NCBI RefSeq assembly: GCF_004353925.1
Contig: NZ_SMOK01000022.1
Coordinates: forward strand, 62,001-126,000
Direction: 5' to 3'
Length of the DNA stretch: 64,000 nucleotides
Source of the DNA: Pseudomonas sp. H9
Lineage (GTDB): Bacteria > Pseudomonadota > Gammaproteobacteria > Pseudomonadales > Pseudomonadaceae
Shown: one piece after another, positions 26,977 through 36,752 of the stretch
Layout of the letters: each line of letters opens with the position of its first letter
Position numbering within the stretch: position 1 is the first letter of the stretch
Program-made: the position numbers and the translations under genes
The notes under the pieces: model-generated
What the model was told of the DNA's origin: nothing
Database searches by the model: none
The model's input: the letters and a program-made list of their open reading frames with translations, nothing else

Positions 26977-26999
26977 GGTGCTCCTTGGGCGGGTGGGTT

Positions 27000-27058
27000 G
27001 ATCGCGGGGCAAGCTCGCTCCCACAGTGTGCTGTGTGGGAGCGGGCTTGCCCCGCGAA
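27000..27058. repeat. REP pair (inverted)
   Basis: ATCGCGGGGCAAGCTCGCTCCCACA and the reverse-oriented TGTGGGAGCGGGCTTGCCCCGCGA face each other around a short GTGTGC spacer, between the end of the DUF2934 gene and the glgX start. Confidence 0.85.
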
Positions 27059-27063
27059 AGGGA

Positions 27064-27303
27064 TCACGCAACAGGCGGTTTCTTGCCCACCCGCGGCTTT
27101 TTCACCGCAGCCGGTTTACTCGGCGGTGCCTCTGTTGCCGGTTTAGCCTTGGCCTTGCGCGGTGTAGCCTTGGGCGCCAGCGATTCGGCTTCGGCCAGTT
27201 TACGGGCCATTTCCCAATGGCGAATTTCCTGGCCTTCGGGCTTACCTTCGGACTCCCAGATCTGATAGGCAAATTCACGAACACGTTTTTCTTCAATACT
27301 CAT
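27064..27303 (-). CDS. DUF2934 family small protein
   Basis: A 79-residue protein with an N-terminal DUF2934 helix pair (REFAYQIWESEGKPEGQEIRHWEMARKL type) and a Lys/Pro/Ala-rich C-terminal tail resembling histone H1-like tails. Function is unknown. It sits between treY (18 bases after) and glgX in the trehalose operon, a position I recall as conserved in P. putida-group genomes, so a role tied to alpha-glucan or stress metabolism is plausible but unproven. Confidence 0.75.
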   Translation of the reverse strand: MSIEEKRVREFAYQIWESEGKPEGQEIRHWEMARKLAEAESLAPKATPRKAKAKPATEAPPSKPAAVKKPRVGKKPPVA

Positions 27304-27321
27304 CTCGACGCTCCTGAGGGC

Positions 27322-30090
27322 TTAGGCATGATCAATCAACAGGTTGACCGGAAACTCCTTGAGTGCAGCGCTGAGTAACAGCTCCTTTGAGGCTGTGACT
27401 GCGCTGCTGGCAAAAAGTCCCGAGCAAGTGGCAGGTGACACGTCAAACGGCAAGCGCAGGCGGGTATCGTCCCAGTTCTGTGCCGGGATCAAGGGAATCG
27501 GGGTATCACCAAGCAAGCCACAGGCCAGGCGCGGGACAATCACCAGCGCGCGCGCTTCATCGCTGATCCGGGCAAACGCCACGACTTGCTCCGCGTGTCT
27601 GCCCAGCACCTGCACGGGCAGGTAGCGGCCCTGCGCAAACAGCTCGGTGTACTGTCGGCGACGTTCCAGCACCTGGCTGATCAGCGCTTGCTTGATGCGA
27701 CCATTGCGCCATTGTTGAAGCAACTGCACCGTGTGGGTGCTGTCGTCCAGTGCCTGGCGGCGTGCTGAATAGTCCACGGCGCGGCGGTTGTCGGGGTCAA
27801 CCAGGCTCAGGTCCCAGAATTCGCTGCCCTGATACAGGTCAGGCACCCCCGGGGCGGTCATGCGGAGCAGGCACTGGCCAAGGCTGTTCAAGGCACCCGC
27901 GCAGGCGATGGCGTTGGCCGCTTGAGCTAACGAGTGGCGTAGTTGCTGGTTTTGCGGGTCAAGCAACAGGCTGTGGATGTAGGCCAGGCAGGCGTGTTCG
28001 CAGGCTTCGTTGGGGGCGCTCCAGCTGCTGCGCAGTTTGGCTTCGCGCAGGGCTTTGCGCTGCCACTGTTGCAGACGCTCGGCGTAGGCTTGCAGTGCCA
28101 ATGGGTCGCGTTCGTTGAGGTCCATCGGCCAGCTGCCGAGTAAGGTTTGGTACAGCATCCATTCGTCAGCAGGCCCTGGGGCGATGCCGTCTGCCAGCGC
28201 ACTGCGCAGCGGCGTGGCGAGCTCTCGCCAATGCTCGACGCGGCTGACGAACCATTCGCTGCGCTCGCTCAGCACCGCCAGGCGTGCGCGGTGGTCTTCG
28301 CCGCGTTTGTGGTCATGGGTGGCGGTACATAACAGATTGTGAGGGAATTGCGCCTGGCGTTGGCTATTGGCGTGATGAAAGGCGCAGACCGGGGCGCTGA
28401 AGCGCTCGGCTGCAAAGCCCACGTCATTGCGTGAAAGCAACACGGCCGAGCGATAGAAGGCGGTGTCTTCCACGGCTTTAGCTGCCGTCGGCGCTGTCAG
28501 TTGCTGGAAGCGGATGCAGGCGTGGCGCAGGTGCTTACGCGCCAGGCCCAGGGGCAGGCGGCGCCAGGGCTGGCCGCCGAGCCAGCCCTCCAGCGCATCG
28601 AGCACCGGCCAGTCGCCTTCATTCAGGCTTTGCCGGGCAGCCGCCAGCGCCTGTTCACGCAACGGCGCATCCTCGGCCGGGCAACCGCCAGCGTGCAGGT
28701 AGGTACGGTAAACGGGGTAATGCTCAACCAGTGCTTGTAACGCTCGACGAATAGCGCCCAGGGTCAGGTCGCGACTGATCAGGTCATCGCGGGCCACTTG
28801 CAACAAGGCCTGGGCCACCGACTCGAAATCACCGGCAAGACTGCCCCCCAGAACCTGCTGGCGCGCCAGGCGCACCTCTTCGGCAAAGGCCGGGCGCTCG
28901 CTGAGGGCGCTCCAGGCTTCAGAGAGTGTGGATTCGCCGGCCGGGTCATGCTGCAACAGGCTGACCTGATTCATGAACTCATAGCCTGTGGTGCCATCCA
29001 CTCCCCAGTCCTGATGCAACTGCTCGTTCGCGCCGAGAATTTTCTCGACGTAAAGGGGGAAGTGTTCCAGTGCCGCGTTCAGGGGCCGTTGTGCCAACAG
29101 CGCATCAACCCGCCGCCGTAATTTACGGCAGTAGCCGCGTGGGTCAGCCAGGCCGTCGATATGGTCAATGCGCAGACCGTCGATCAAGCCTTTGCCAATC
29201 AGCTCGAAAATTTTCTCGTGGGTGGCCTCGAACACCTCAGGGCGTTCCACGCGCAGGCCCGCCAGTTCGTTGATATCGAAAAAGCGTCGCCAATTGATGT
29301 CGTCGGCGGCAGTGCGCCAACTGGCCAGGCGATAGGCCTGCTGTTCGAGCAACTGGTGCAGGCGCTCGAAGCCGGTCGTGGTCCGCCCGTCGAAGGCTTC
29401 GAGCAGGCTGTCGATCGACACCCGGCGGGCCAGAGCAGCGAGTTCCTGCTGCAACAACGCTGCGGCAGTGGTGGCTTCGGCAACACCCTGCAAGGCTGTG
29501 AAGCGGGTGCCCAAGGCCTGCAGCGCAGGGTTGTCGCTGACACCCAGGATGTGCCCGTAATCGCACGGGTTGAGGGGGAAGCGATGTTCATGATGGCGGA
29601 TGTAAAAGCGACCATCACTGGCTTGAAAACACAGGGGAGTGTCGCCTGCGCGCAGGGCGGCAGCGTAGTCGGTGGCGAGAAACGGCAGCAAGAGCTGGCC
29701 TTCCAGCAAAGGGTCGGTCGAGTGCCACTGGATGTCAAAAAAGCGGCTGTAGCGACTGCGCCGCCCCCAGGTCAGCAGGTCTTGCCACCAAGGGTTGTCA
29801 CTGCTGACGGCCATGTGGTTAGAAACAATATCGAGGATCAGGCCCATGCCATGGGCGCGCAGCGCGGCCACCAGCCTGGCCAGGGCGGCCTCGCCACCCA
29901 GCGCCGGGTTGACCTGGGTCGGGTCGATCACATCGTAACCATGCATTGAGCCAGGGCGGGCGCTGAGCAAGGGTGATGCGTACAGGTGGCTGATGCCCAG
30001 GCGTGCAAAATAGGGCACCAGCGGCAACGCGTCGTCGAGGCTGAAACCCGCATGAAACTGCAGGCGCAAGGTGGCATTCAGGGCGCTCAC
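27322..30090 (-). CDS. treY: Maltooligosyl trehalose synthase
   Basis: A 922-residue GH13 enzyme that turns the reducing-end glucose of maltooligosaccharides into a trehalosyl unit, the first step of the TreY/TreZ route. Motifs include LRLQFHAGFSLDDALPLVPY at the start, HGYDVIDPTQVNP, LDIVSNHMAVS and the catalytic Asp in DGLRIDHIDGLADP. The start overlaps the malQ stop (ATGA). TreZ, encoded two genes upstream, releases trehalose from its product. Confidence 0.95.
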   Translation of the reverse strand: MSALNATLRLQFHAGFSLDDALPLVPYFARLGISHLYASPLLSARPGSMHGYDVIDPTQVNPALGGEAALARLVAALRAHGMGLILDIVSNHMAVSSDNPWWQDLLTWGRRSRYSRFFDIQWHSTDPLLEGQLLLPFLATDYAAALRAGDTPLCFQASDGRFYIRHHEHRFPLNPCDYGHILGVSDNPALQALGTRFTALQGVAEATTAAALLQQELAALARRVSIDSLLEAFDGRTTTGFERLHQLLEQQAYRLASWRTAADDINWRRFFDINELAGLRVERPEVFEATHEKIFELIGKGLIDGLRIDHIDGLADPRGYCRKLRRRVDALLAQRPLNAALEHFPLYVEKILGANEQLHQDWGVDGTTGYEFMNQVSLLQHDPAGESTLSEAWSALSERPAFAEEVRLARQQVLGGSLAGDFESVAQALLQVARDDLISRDLTLGAIRRALQALVEHYPVYRTYLHAGGCPAEDAPLREQALAAARQSLNEGDWPVLDALEGWLGGQPWRRLPLGLARKHLRHACIRFQQLTAPTAAKAVEDTAFYRSAVLLSRNDVGFAAERFSAPVCAFHHANSQRQAQFPHNLLCTATHDHKRGEDHRARLAVLSERSEWFVSRVEHWRELATPLRSALADGIAPGPADEWMLYQTLLGSWPMDLNERDPLALQAYAERLQQWQRKALREAKLRSSWSAPNEACEHACLAYIHSLLLDPQNQQLRHSLAQAANAIACAGALNSLGQCLLRMTAPGVPDLYQGSEFWDLSLVDPDNRRAVDYSARRQALDDSTHTVQLLQQWRNGRIKQALISQVLERRRQYTELFAQGRYLPVQVLGRHAEQVVAFARISDEARALVIVPRLACGLLGDTPIPLIPAQNWDDTRLRLPFDVSPATCSGLFASSAVTASKELLLSAALKEFPVNLLIDHA

Positions 30091-32156
30091 CGGTCACGCT
30101 CCCAGGCCTGCTCGCGGGCCTGGGCCAGCAGCTCCAGGCGGCGTGCCGCATCGGGATCATCCAGCAACTGCACGGCGGGCTGGGCAAAACGTCGGCGCCA
30201 GTTGGGGTGGCTGTCGACGGTGCCGGGCAGGTTGGGCTGTTCGTCGACGCCCAGCAGGTCTTCCAGCGGCACCATCACCAGTGGTGCGCGGGTATGCCCC
30301 AGATAGCGGATGCAGGCGTCAATCAACTGATCACTGTCGGCATGTTCGCCATAGTTGCTGTGCAGGGCCTGTCGCAGGCCTTCACGCTCCTGATGGCGAA
30401 CGTTGCGCCAGTGTCGCTCGGTGGCTTCGTCGATCAGTGACAGGCGCTGATTCCAGTCGATATCGCGTCCTTGCAACCAGCCGGCCAAAGGTGGCAAGTC
30501 GTGGGTGCTGGAGGTCGCCAGGGCGTTGTCGGGCCAGTCGAGAATGGCTTTGAAATGCCCCGGCGGTTCTTGTTCGAACTGCAGCACCCGCATCCCCAGG
30601 ATGGCCCGTTCGGCGAGTTTTTCCCGCAGGCCTTCAGGCACGGTGCCGAGGTCTTCGCCCAGGACAATCGTTCGATGCCGCACCGACTCCAGGCACAGCA
30701 GGCGCAGCAGGTCATCGAGCGGATAGTGCAAGTAGGCGCCTTCACTGGCGTGCTTGCCGCGGGGAATCAGCCACAGGCGTTGCAAGCCCATGACGTGGTC
30801 GATGCGCAAACCGCCAGCGTGGGCGAAGTTGGCCCGCAGCAGCTCGATGAAGGCGCGGTAGCCGTTACGGCGCAACCCTTCGGGCGAGAAGGCGCAGATG
30901 CCCCAATTTTGCCCCGAGCGGTTGAGGATATCAGGCGGGGCGCCGACATTGAGTTCGGCCAGCAGTTCGTCCTGGCGGCTCCAGGCCTGGCTGCCGGCAC
31001 CGTCGGTGCCCACGGCCAGGTCGGCAATCAGGCCGATGGCCATGCCGTTGCTGCGGGCGGCGTCTTGCGCGCGTTGCAGGCTGCGCTCGATCAACCATTG
31101 GCAGAAGGCATGAAACTGAATCTGGCTCTGATGCTCAATGGCAAAGGCGGCGACCTCGGGGCTGTCGGGGTTGTGCCAGGCGCTGGGCCATTGTCGCCAG
31201 TCCGGGGTCAGCCCTTGAGCGTGTGCTTGTTCCTGCAGCACTTCGAAGCGGCAGTGCTGCTCCAGTGGGTGGCCGGCCTGGGTGCGGTAACTGTCGAAAT
31301 CGACGCGTAACGGATGATCGCCATCGATGAAGTCTTCATACAAGCACTGCAGAAGCTGGTAGCGTGCAGTGGCGGCTTCGGGCCAGTCGATCAGTGGCTG
31401 ATCTTCAAGCTGCTGGAGCGTTTGTTCCAGGCCCAGGGTCTCTATTGCCATTCGCACAGCGCGCTCGCCGAGTAGCGCTGCAGGGCTGGCATACACGCTG
31501 TTGAGCCACAAGCGGCTGGACGGTGAATAGGGGCTGTAGCGCTGCGTATCGCTGGCGAACATGGCGTGTAACGGGCTGATAGCCAGTGCATCGGCACCGC
31601 GCTCGGCAGCGCTGCGGGCCAGTTGTTCAAGGGCCAGGCAATCACCGAAGCCACCATCGCCGGTGCGACGCAGGCTGTAGAGTTGCGCACTGATGCCCCA
31701 GCAGCGCGGTGTTGGCGTGCTCAGGGCATCGTTGAGGCTGAAGCAACGTGCAGGGGCCACCGCCAGGGTGAAACACTGACCGCCGATCTCGACCTGGTGG
31801 TAACCCAGCGGCAGCCCAGGGGGCAGCGCACTGTTGGCATCCAGGTGCAGATGCTGTTCGGTGCCATTCTCTTCGAGCACCCGGCAAGGGCTGTTGGCGG
31901 CGAAGAACGCTGACAGGTCCAGCGGCTGTTGCACATCGACGGTCAACAACGGCGGCAGGTGTCGGGCATCGTGGGCTACCTTCAGTGCCTGGATACTGGC
32001 GTTGATACTTTGTGCATCCGCAGCCGGGTGGCCAAGCCCGGCCAGTACCTGGCGCAGGGCCGCGTCGCTGACCCGTTGCGCCTGGCCGTTGGCGTCAATC
32101 CAGTCCACGGCGATGCCGGCCAATTGCGCCAGTTGCTGCAGGTGGGCATCAGTCAT
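30087..32156 (-). CDS. malQ: 4-alpha-glucanotransferase (amylomaltase)
   Basis: A 689-residue GH77 enzyme that disproportionates maltooligosaccharides. Catalytic blocks are visible: nucleophile Asp in GGLRIDHVMGLQRLW, acid/base Glu in VLGEDLGTVPEGL and Asp in SSTHDLPPLAGW. The start is the ATG at 32156 (MTDAHLQQL) with GGAG 7 bases upstream, 8 bases inside the treZ gene; an open extension upstream lies entirely within treZ. Between TreZ and TreY it probably recycles short glucans left by TreZ and GlgX into longer substrates. Confidence 0.94.
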   Translation of the reverse strand: MTDAHLQQLAQLAGIAVDWIDANGQAQRVSDAALRQVLAGLGHPAADAQSINASIQALKVAHDARHLPPLLTVDVQQPLDLSAFFAANSPCRVLEENGTEQHLHLDANSALPPGLPLGYHQVEIGGQCFTLAVAPARCFSLNDALSTPTPRCWGISAQLYSLRRTGDGGFGDCLALEQLARSAAERGADALAISPLHAMFASDTQRYSPYSPSSRLWLNSVYASPAALLGERAVRMAIETLGLEQTLQQLEDQPLIDWPEAATARYQLLQCLYEDFIDGDHPLRVDFDSYRTQAGHPLEQHCRFEVLQEQAHAQGLTPDWRQWPSAWHNPDSPEVAAFAIEHQSQIQFHAFCQWLIERSLQRAQDAARSNGMAIGLIADLAVGTDGAGSQAWSRQDELLAELNVGAPPDILNRSGQNWGICAFSPEGLRRNGYRAFIELLRANFAHAGGLRIDHVMGLQRLWLIPRGKHASEGAYLHYPLDDLLRLLCLESVRHRTIVLGEDLGTVPEGLREKLAERAILGMRVLQFEQEPPGHFKAILDWPDNALATSSTHDLPPLAGWLQGRDIDWNQRLSLIDEATERHWRNVRHQEREGLRQALHSNYGEHADSDQLIDACIRYLGHTRAPLVMVPLEDLLGVDEQPNLPGTVDSHPNWRRRFAQPAVQLLDDPDAARRLELLAQAREQAWERDR

Positions 32157-33927
32157 GGGCAGGCTCCGGCGTGTGGGGTGGTAGCAGGCTGACCAAGGCG
32201 CTATAGGCCGGCAGTTGATTGGCAGCAAACGCATCGACAGTGCAGCAGAACAACCAGCTGGAGGTTTCAGGCAGCGCACAGGGCACAGCGCGCGCGTCAA
32301 GGTTCAGGTCAATGCGTAACACACTGCCATCACCCAGGCGCCAGCGTGCGGTCAGCGCCTTCTCGGCAATCACCTCGGCAGCGATGGCGCGGCTGCCCGG
32401 CAGATGGGCAATGACGTGCTGATGACGCAGCTGCAACAACTGTCGGTAGAACGCCTGCCAAGGACGATTCAGTTCATCTGGCCATTGCGGGCGTGAGGCG
32501 TTGAAGGTGGCCGGTGTATTGGGATCGGCAATAGTCGCCCGTTGCGCGGCGTCGCTGAAGGCTTTGAAGCCTGCGAATTCAGCGCGTCGTCCGTTACGTA
32601 CAGCGTCGGCCAGTTGCGGGTGGTGGTCGGTAAAGAACAGAAACGGTTGTTCGCTGCCGCCTTCTTCGCCCATGAACAACAGCGGGATCATCGGCGACAG
32701 CAGCAACAGCGTCGTGGCTGCACGTAGCGCCTGGGGCGGGCAGAGCCGCGTCAGCCGCTCGCCGTGGGCACGGTTGCCGACCTGGTCATGGTTCTGCAGG
32801 AACAACACAAAAGCGCTGGGAGGCAAGTGGGCGCTGGGCTCGCCGCGCGGGTGGCCGTTGCGATCAGGTTCACCCTGAAAGACGAAGCCCTGGCTCAAGC
32901 ACCTTGCCAGTTTTTCAATGCTCGCTTGGCTGTAGTCGGCATAGTAGGCCTCATCTTCCCCGGTCAGCAGAACGTGCAGGGCGTTATGACCATCATCATT
33001 CCACTGCCCGTCGAAGGCGTTTTTAAGCAGGCTGGCTTGGTTGTGTTCGTTCTCCAGCACCAGCCACACATGCCGGCCGCTGGGTATGCTGCGGCGCACA
33101 CGTTGGTTAAACGACAGCAGAAAATCGGGATCATCGATGGCATGCACCGCGTCCAGGCGCAAGCCATCGAAGCGGTAGTCATGCAGCCACATCAGGGCAT
33201 TTTCGATAAAGAAGTCGCGCACCTGGCGGCGGCGAAAATCGATGGCAGCACCCCAAGGGGTGTGGCGGTCATCACGAAAAAAGTCGCGGGCATAGTGATT
33301 GAGGTAATTACCGTCCGGGCCGAAGTGGTTGTAGACCACGTCCAGTAGCACCATCAGGCCAAGACCGTGGGCCTGGTCGATCAACTGACACAACTGCTGC
33401 GGGGAGCCATAACTGTGTTGCGGTGCGAAGGGCAGGGCACCGTCGTAACCCCAATTGCGCTCACCGGGAAACTGCCCCAATGGCATCAGCTCGATTGCGG
33501 TAATACCCAAGGCTGCCAGGCGTGGCAGTTGCTCGATAACGGCGCTGTAGCCACCCATCAGGCCAACATGAACCTCGTAGATCACCGCCTGATGCCAAGG
33601 CCGCCCTTGCCAGTCGCTGTGCTGCCAAGGGTAAGCCGTTGGGTCGACAACCAGGCTGGGGCCGTGCACGCCTTCGGGTTGAAAACGTGACGCCGGGTCG
33701 GGCACCAGCTGTTCACCGTTGATGCAATAGCGGTAGCGACTGCCGGCGTTAGCCAGGCAGCGCCCGCGGAACCAGCCGTCGGCACCGCGCTGCAAGGGCA
33801 GACGCCGGTCTGCTTGCAGGCACACCTCGACGCTGTGGGCATTGGGTGCCCACAGCGCGAAGCGCACCGTGTTGTCGTCAAGCATCACGGCCCCGTGGGT
33901 CGCGAACTGATCTGACCTCAAGGGCAT
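32149..33927 (-). CDS. treZ: Malto-oligosyltrehalose trehalohydrolase
   Basis: A 592-residue GH13 enzyme that hydrolyses the alpha-1,4 link next to the trehalosyl end to release free trehalose. An N-terminal CBM48-like module (VRFALWAPNAHSVEVCL) precedes the barrel with LDVVYNHFGPDGNYL, the nucleophile Asp in FDGLRLDAVHAIDD, Glu in WLVLENEHNQ and Asp in LQNHDQVGNRAHG. The ATG at 33927 has AAGGTG 7 bases upstream; a GTG three codons earlier is possible. It is 16 bases after glgA and overlaps malQ. Confidence 0.95.
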   Translation of the reverse strand: MPLRSDQFATHGAVMLDDNTVRFALWAPNAHSVEVCLQADRRLPLQRGADGWFRGRCLANAGSRYRYCINGEQLVPDPASRFQPEGVHGPSLVVDPTAYPWQHSDWQGRPWHQAVIYEVHVGLMGGYSAVIEQLPRLAALGITAIELMPLGQFPGERNWGYDGALPFAPQHSYGSPQQLCQLIDQAHGLGLMVLLDVVYNHFGPDGNYLNHYARDFFRDDRHTPWGAAIDFRRRQVRDFFIENALMWLHDYRFDGLRLDAVHAIDDPDFLLSFNQRVRRSIPSGRHVWLVLENEHNQASLLKNAFDGQWNDDGHNALHVLLTGEDEAYYADYSQASIEKLARCLSQGFVFQGEPDRNGHPRGEPSAHLPPSAFVLFLQNHDQVGNRAHGERLTRLCPPQALRAATTLLLLSPMIPLLFMGEEGGSEQPFLFFTDHHPQLADAVRNGRRAEFAGFKAFSDAAQRATIADPNTPATFNASRPQWPDELNRPWQAFYRQLLQLRHQHVIAHLPGSRAIAAEVIAEKALTARWRLGDGSVLRIDLNLDARAVPCALPETSSWLFCCTVDAFAANQLPAYSALVSLLPPHTPEPAHD

Positions 33928-33943
33928 ACCGGCCACCTTGGCC

Positions 33944-35503
33944 TCAGCGGCCCATCACCTGCGCCCGTTCGACCAGTTCCTCGTACAGCCGCGCGTAGGG
34001 CTCTACCGCCTGGCACCAGTTGAACGGCTGAGTCATGGCCAGGCAGCGCATGGCGCCGAGCAAGTCCTTTTTCCCGAACACATAGAACGCCCGGCTGAGC
34101 GCTTCGCGGTAACTTTCAACCGTGGACTCGTCGAACAGAAAGCCGGTCACGCCGTTTTCAATGGTGTCGGCCAGCCCGCCGGTGTTGCGTGCTACGGGTA
34201 GCGAGCCAAAGCGCTGTGCGTACATCTGGCTCAGGCCGCACGGCTCGTAGCGCGACGGCATCAACAGAAAATCACTGCCGGCGAACATCCGCCGGGCATC
34301 GGTTTCGTTAAAACCGATACGCACGCCGACCTGACCCGGATGGCGCAGGGCCAGTTCTCGCATGGCTTGTTCTTCTTCCGGCTCGCCGCGGCCGATGATC
34401 GCGATCTGGCCGCCCTGGCTGACAATGTAGTCGGCTACGCCGAGGGTCAGGTCCAAGCCTTTCTGGTACACCAGGCGAGACACCACGGCAAACAGCGGCC
34501 CTGTGGATGGTTTGAGTTCGAACAGCTCGCGCACCTGTTGGCTGTTGGCCGCCTTGCCGTCCCAGTCATTGAGGCTGAACGGGTGGGCCAGGTGTGGGTC
34601 GCTGGCCGAATCCCAGCTTTCATCAATGCCGTTGGGAATGCCGCTGAGCAAGCCTTGCTGAGCCTTGGCGCCGAGAAAACCATCCAGACCGCAGCCAAAC
34701 GCCGGGGTGGTGATTTCCCGGGCGTAGGTCGCGCTGACCGTCGTGATGTGGCTGGAGTAGGCAAGGCCTGCTTTAAGGAAAGACAACTTGCCGTAGAACT
34801 CCATGCCTTCCTGTTGCAGGGCATGGGCGGGAATCGCCAGCTCCGGGCAGCAGGCACGGCTGACCACGCCCTGATAGGCGAGGTTGTGAATGGTGAACAG
34901 GGTGGGCGTTTGCAAGCCGCGCCAGTGCATGTAAGCGGGGGCCAGGCCGGCGGGCCAGTCGTGGGCGTGGACCAGGTCGGGCTTCCAGTGAACCATGCCC
35001 TCACCAGCGGCGATTTCGGCGGCCGCCAGGCCCAGGCGGGCGAAGCGTATATGGTTGTCCGGCCAGTCGCGACCGTTGTTGGCACCATAGGGTGTGCCTT
35101 CGCGTTGATACAGTTCCGGGCAGATCAGCACATAAATCACCAGGCCATCGGCCAGGTCCATACGGCCGATCTTGCAAGGTGGCAGTGCTGCATGGCCACC
35201 CAGTTCACCGACCAGGTGAATGGGGTTTTCGCTTTCCAGCACTTGCGGGTAGCCAGGAATCAGCACGCGCACATCGTGCAGATGACGCATGGCGCGCGGC
35301 AGGGCGGCAGAAACGTCGCCCAGGCCGCCGGTTTTGACCAGATCGGCGATTTCCGAAGTGACGAACAAGACTTTGCGCTTGTTCGGGTTGTGCCGGGAGT
35401 CGGCGCCGGGTGCCTTAGCTGTCGTGGTGAAGTCCGTGGTCACAGACGCACGGTTGTCCGGGGTGAAATGCTCTACATGAGGTTCGACAGCGGCACTGAT
35501 CAT
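33944..35503 (-). CDS. glgA: Glycogen synthase
   Basis: A 519-residue GT5 glycosyltransferase that extends alpha-1,4-glucan from a nucleotide glucose donor. It carries the donor-binding KTGGLGDVSAALPRA motif near residue 57, the HAHDWPAGLAP segment and the C-terminal PSRYEPCGLSQMYAQRFG acceptor/donor loop. The N-terminal ~40 residues are an extra, weakly conserved extension. ACGGAG precedes the ATG. It is the first gene of the operon glgA-treZ-malQ-treY-DUF2934-glgX, which couples glucan storage to trehalose formation. Confidence 0.95.
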   Translation of the reverse strand: MISAAVEPHVEHFTPDNRASVTTDFTTTAKAPGADSRHNPNKRKVLFVTSEIADLVKTGGLGDVSAALPRAMRHLHDVRVLIPGYPQVLESENPIHLVGELGGHAALPPCKIGRMDLADGLVIYVLICPELYQREGTPYGANNGRDWPDNHIRFARLGLAAAEIAAGEGMVHWKPDLVHAHDWPAGLAPAYMHWRGLQTPTLFTIHNLAYQGVVSRACCPELAIPAHALQQEGMEFYGKLSFLKAGLAYSSHITTVSATYAREITTPAFGCGLDGFLGAKAQQGLLSGIPNGIDESWDSASDPHLAHPFSLNDWDGKAANSQQVRELFELKPSTGPLFAVVSRLVYQKGLDLTLGVADYIVSQGGQIAIIGRGEPEEEQAMRELALRHPGQVGVRIGFNETDARRMFAGSDFLLMPSRYEPCGLSQMYAQRFGSLPVARNTGGLADTIENGVTGFLFDESTVESYREALSRAFYVFGKKDLLGAMRCLAMTQPFNWCQAVEPYARLYEELVERAQVMGR

Positions 35504-35916
35504 ACTTCTCTCCGTCCCTATGTTGCGGGTGTGGTCACCCGTAGTGTTGTTGTGTGTCTTCGTGAGGTCTCTCTGTGTGGGGAATCAACCTTGCGTTCCA
35601 TGCCCGTAAATCGTGCGCGCAAGCGATAAGCGAGGCGGCGGTCCAGCCGACGGCTACAGTCGTTTGGGGGTGTTCGGGCTGCGTCTGGATGCCCAGCACT
35701 GTAGCCCCTATATGTTGCTGACCTACTGCGATTTCAGAAAGTTCGACTTATTTTTGTCGTATTTTCCGGACAATCTCGTGGCCGAATACTGAGTGTAGGA
35801 GAGATTCCGCGAAATATGTGACCCATTGGTCACTTTACTTTCGACCAAAGGCATGCCGTACAATCGGCGCAGCGCCTCGGCACCTGCCGGGCGATCCTTC
35901 TTTATAGGCAGTGGGG
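35504..35916. promoter_or_regulatory. Divergent control region glgA / GNAT
   Basis: About 410 bases without a gene between glgA (leftward) and a GNAT gene (rightward). The only clear structure is a palindrome GTGACC-CATT-GGTCAC at 35818-35833, about 85-100 bases before the GNAT start, which looks like a dimer-binding site. No confident promoter pair was found by eye. Confidence 0.4.
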
Positions 35917-36414
35917 ATGACAATGGACGTCGAAAAAATACTGATCGTGCAGGCCAATTACAGCAATCCGACGCATGCCGAGGCGATTGCAGTGGCGCTC
36001 GACCACTATGCACGCGACCCGATGGGGGGAGGGCAACCGCTCGATCCACAGTTGCTGGCGCAGTTACCGCAAGAGCTGGCCAAGCGCCCTCACGCCTTCA
36101 GCGTCCTGGCATTCGTCGATGGCAAGCCTGCGGGCCTGGTGAATTGCTTCGAAGGATTTTCTACTTTTGCCTGTCGGCCGCTGGTCAACATTCATGACGT
36201 GTCGGTGGTGCCGGCACACCGGGGCAAAGGTCTGAGCCACAAAATGCTGGTCAAGGTCGAGGAAATTGCCCGCCAGCGCGGTTGCTGCAAGCTGACCCTG
36301 GAGGTGCTCGACGGCAACCCCGCCGCCCAGGGTAGTTACCGCGCATTTGGTTTCGAGCACGCCCGATTCGACCCGGCCCACGGCGCCATGCAGTTCTGGC
36401 ACAAGGCGCTTTAA
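35917..36414 (+). CDS. GNAT-family N-acetyltransferase
   Basis: A 165-residue acetyltransferase with the acetyl-CoA-binding loop in VVPAHRGKGLSHKML and the following KLTLEVLDGNPAAQGSYRAFGF region, as in RimI-like members that act on small amines or peptide N-termini. Substrate unknown. The start may be the ATG at 35917 or the one at 35923; a GGGG run lies at the right distance for the second. It is followed by the small minus-strand coiled-coil ORF, with the two 3' ends 17 bases apart. Confidence 0.85.
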   Translation: MTMDVEKILIVQANYSNPTHAEAIAVALDHYARDPMGGGQPLDPQLLAQLPQELAKRPHAFSVLAFVDGKPAGLVNCFEGFSTFACRPLVNIHDVSVVPAHRGKGLSHKMLVKVEEIARQRGCCKLTLEVLDGNPAAQGSYRAFGFEHARFDPAHGAMQFWHKAL

Positions 36415-36431
36415 GCCGTCGCACAAATTGC

Positions 36432-36599
36432 TCAGGCGTGGCTGGTGGGGTTGCCCGCCTGGGCTTGCTGCAGTTGCTGGCTCAGCTGTGTCACTTGTTG
36501 TTGGAGGCGGTCGCGTTCTTCCCGCAAGCGTCGCAATTCATCCCGGTGAACCGTCACGTAGAGGGTCTGGGGCGGCATTTTCGGTAGAAGGGTTCCCAT
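36432..36599 (-). CDS. Small coiled-coil protein of unknown function
   Basis: A 55-codon frame on the minus strand with a good ribosome site (GAGGTG 6 bases before the ATG). The protein starts MGTLLPKMPPQTLYVTVHR, then a strongly charged, heptad-like stretch (ELRRLREERDRLQQQVTQL) and a Gln-rich end. The 17-residue heptad region would form a short coiled coil. I do not recognise a family. Codon use fits the neighbours and the gap would otherwise be empty, which supports a real gene. Confidence 0.6.
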   Translation of the reverse strand: MGTLLPKMPPQTLYVTVHRDELRRLREERDRLQQQVTQLSQQLQQAQAGNPTSHA

Positions 36600-36752
36600 T
36601 GCACACCTCGCAAATGGCAGATTTATGTTGCAAGCGTAGCCGCTCGATCGGGCGCGATTCTGAATTCTTTTGGCAACGATGGGAACTTTTTTGTTTCTCG
36701 CTGTCTCGCCGCTCGTCGATGAACCACGCCGACACAGGCTGGACTAACCTTT

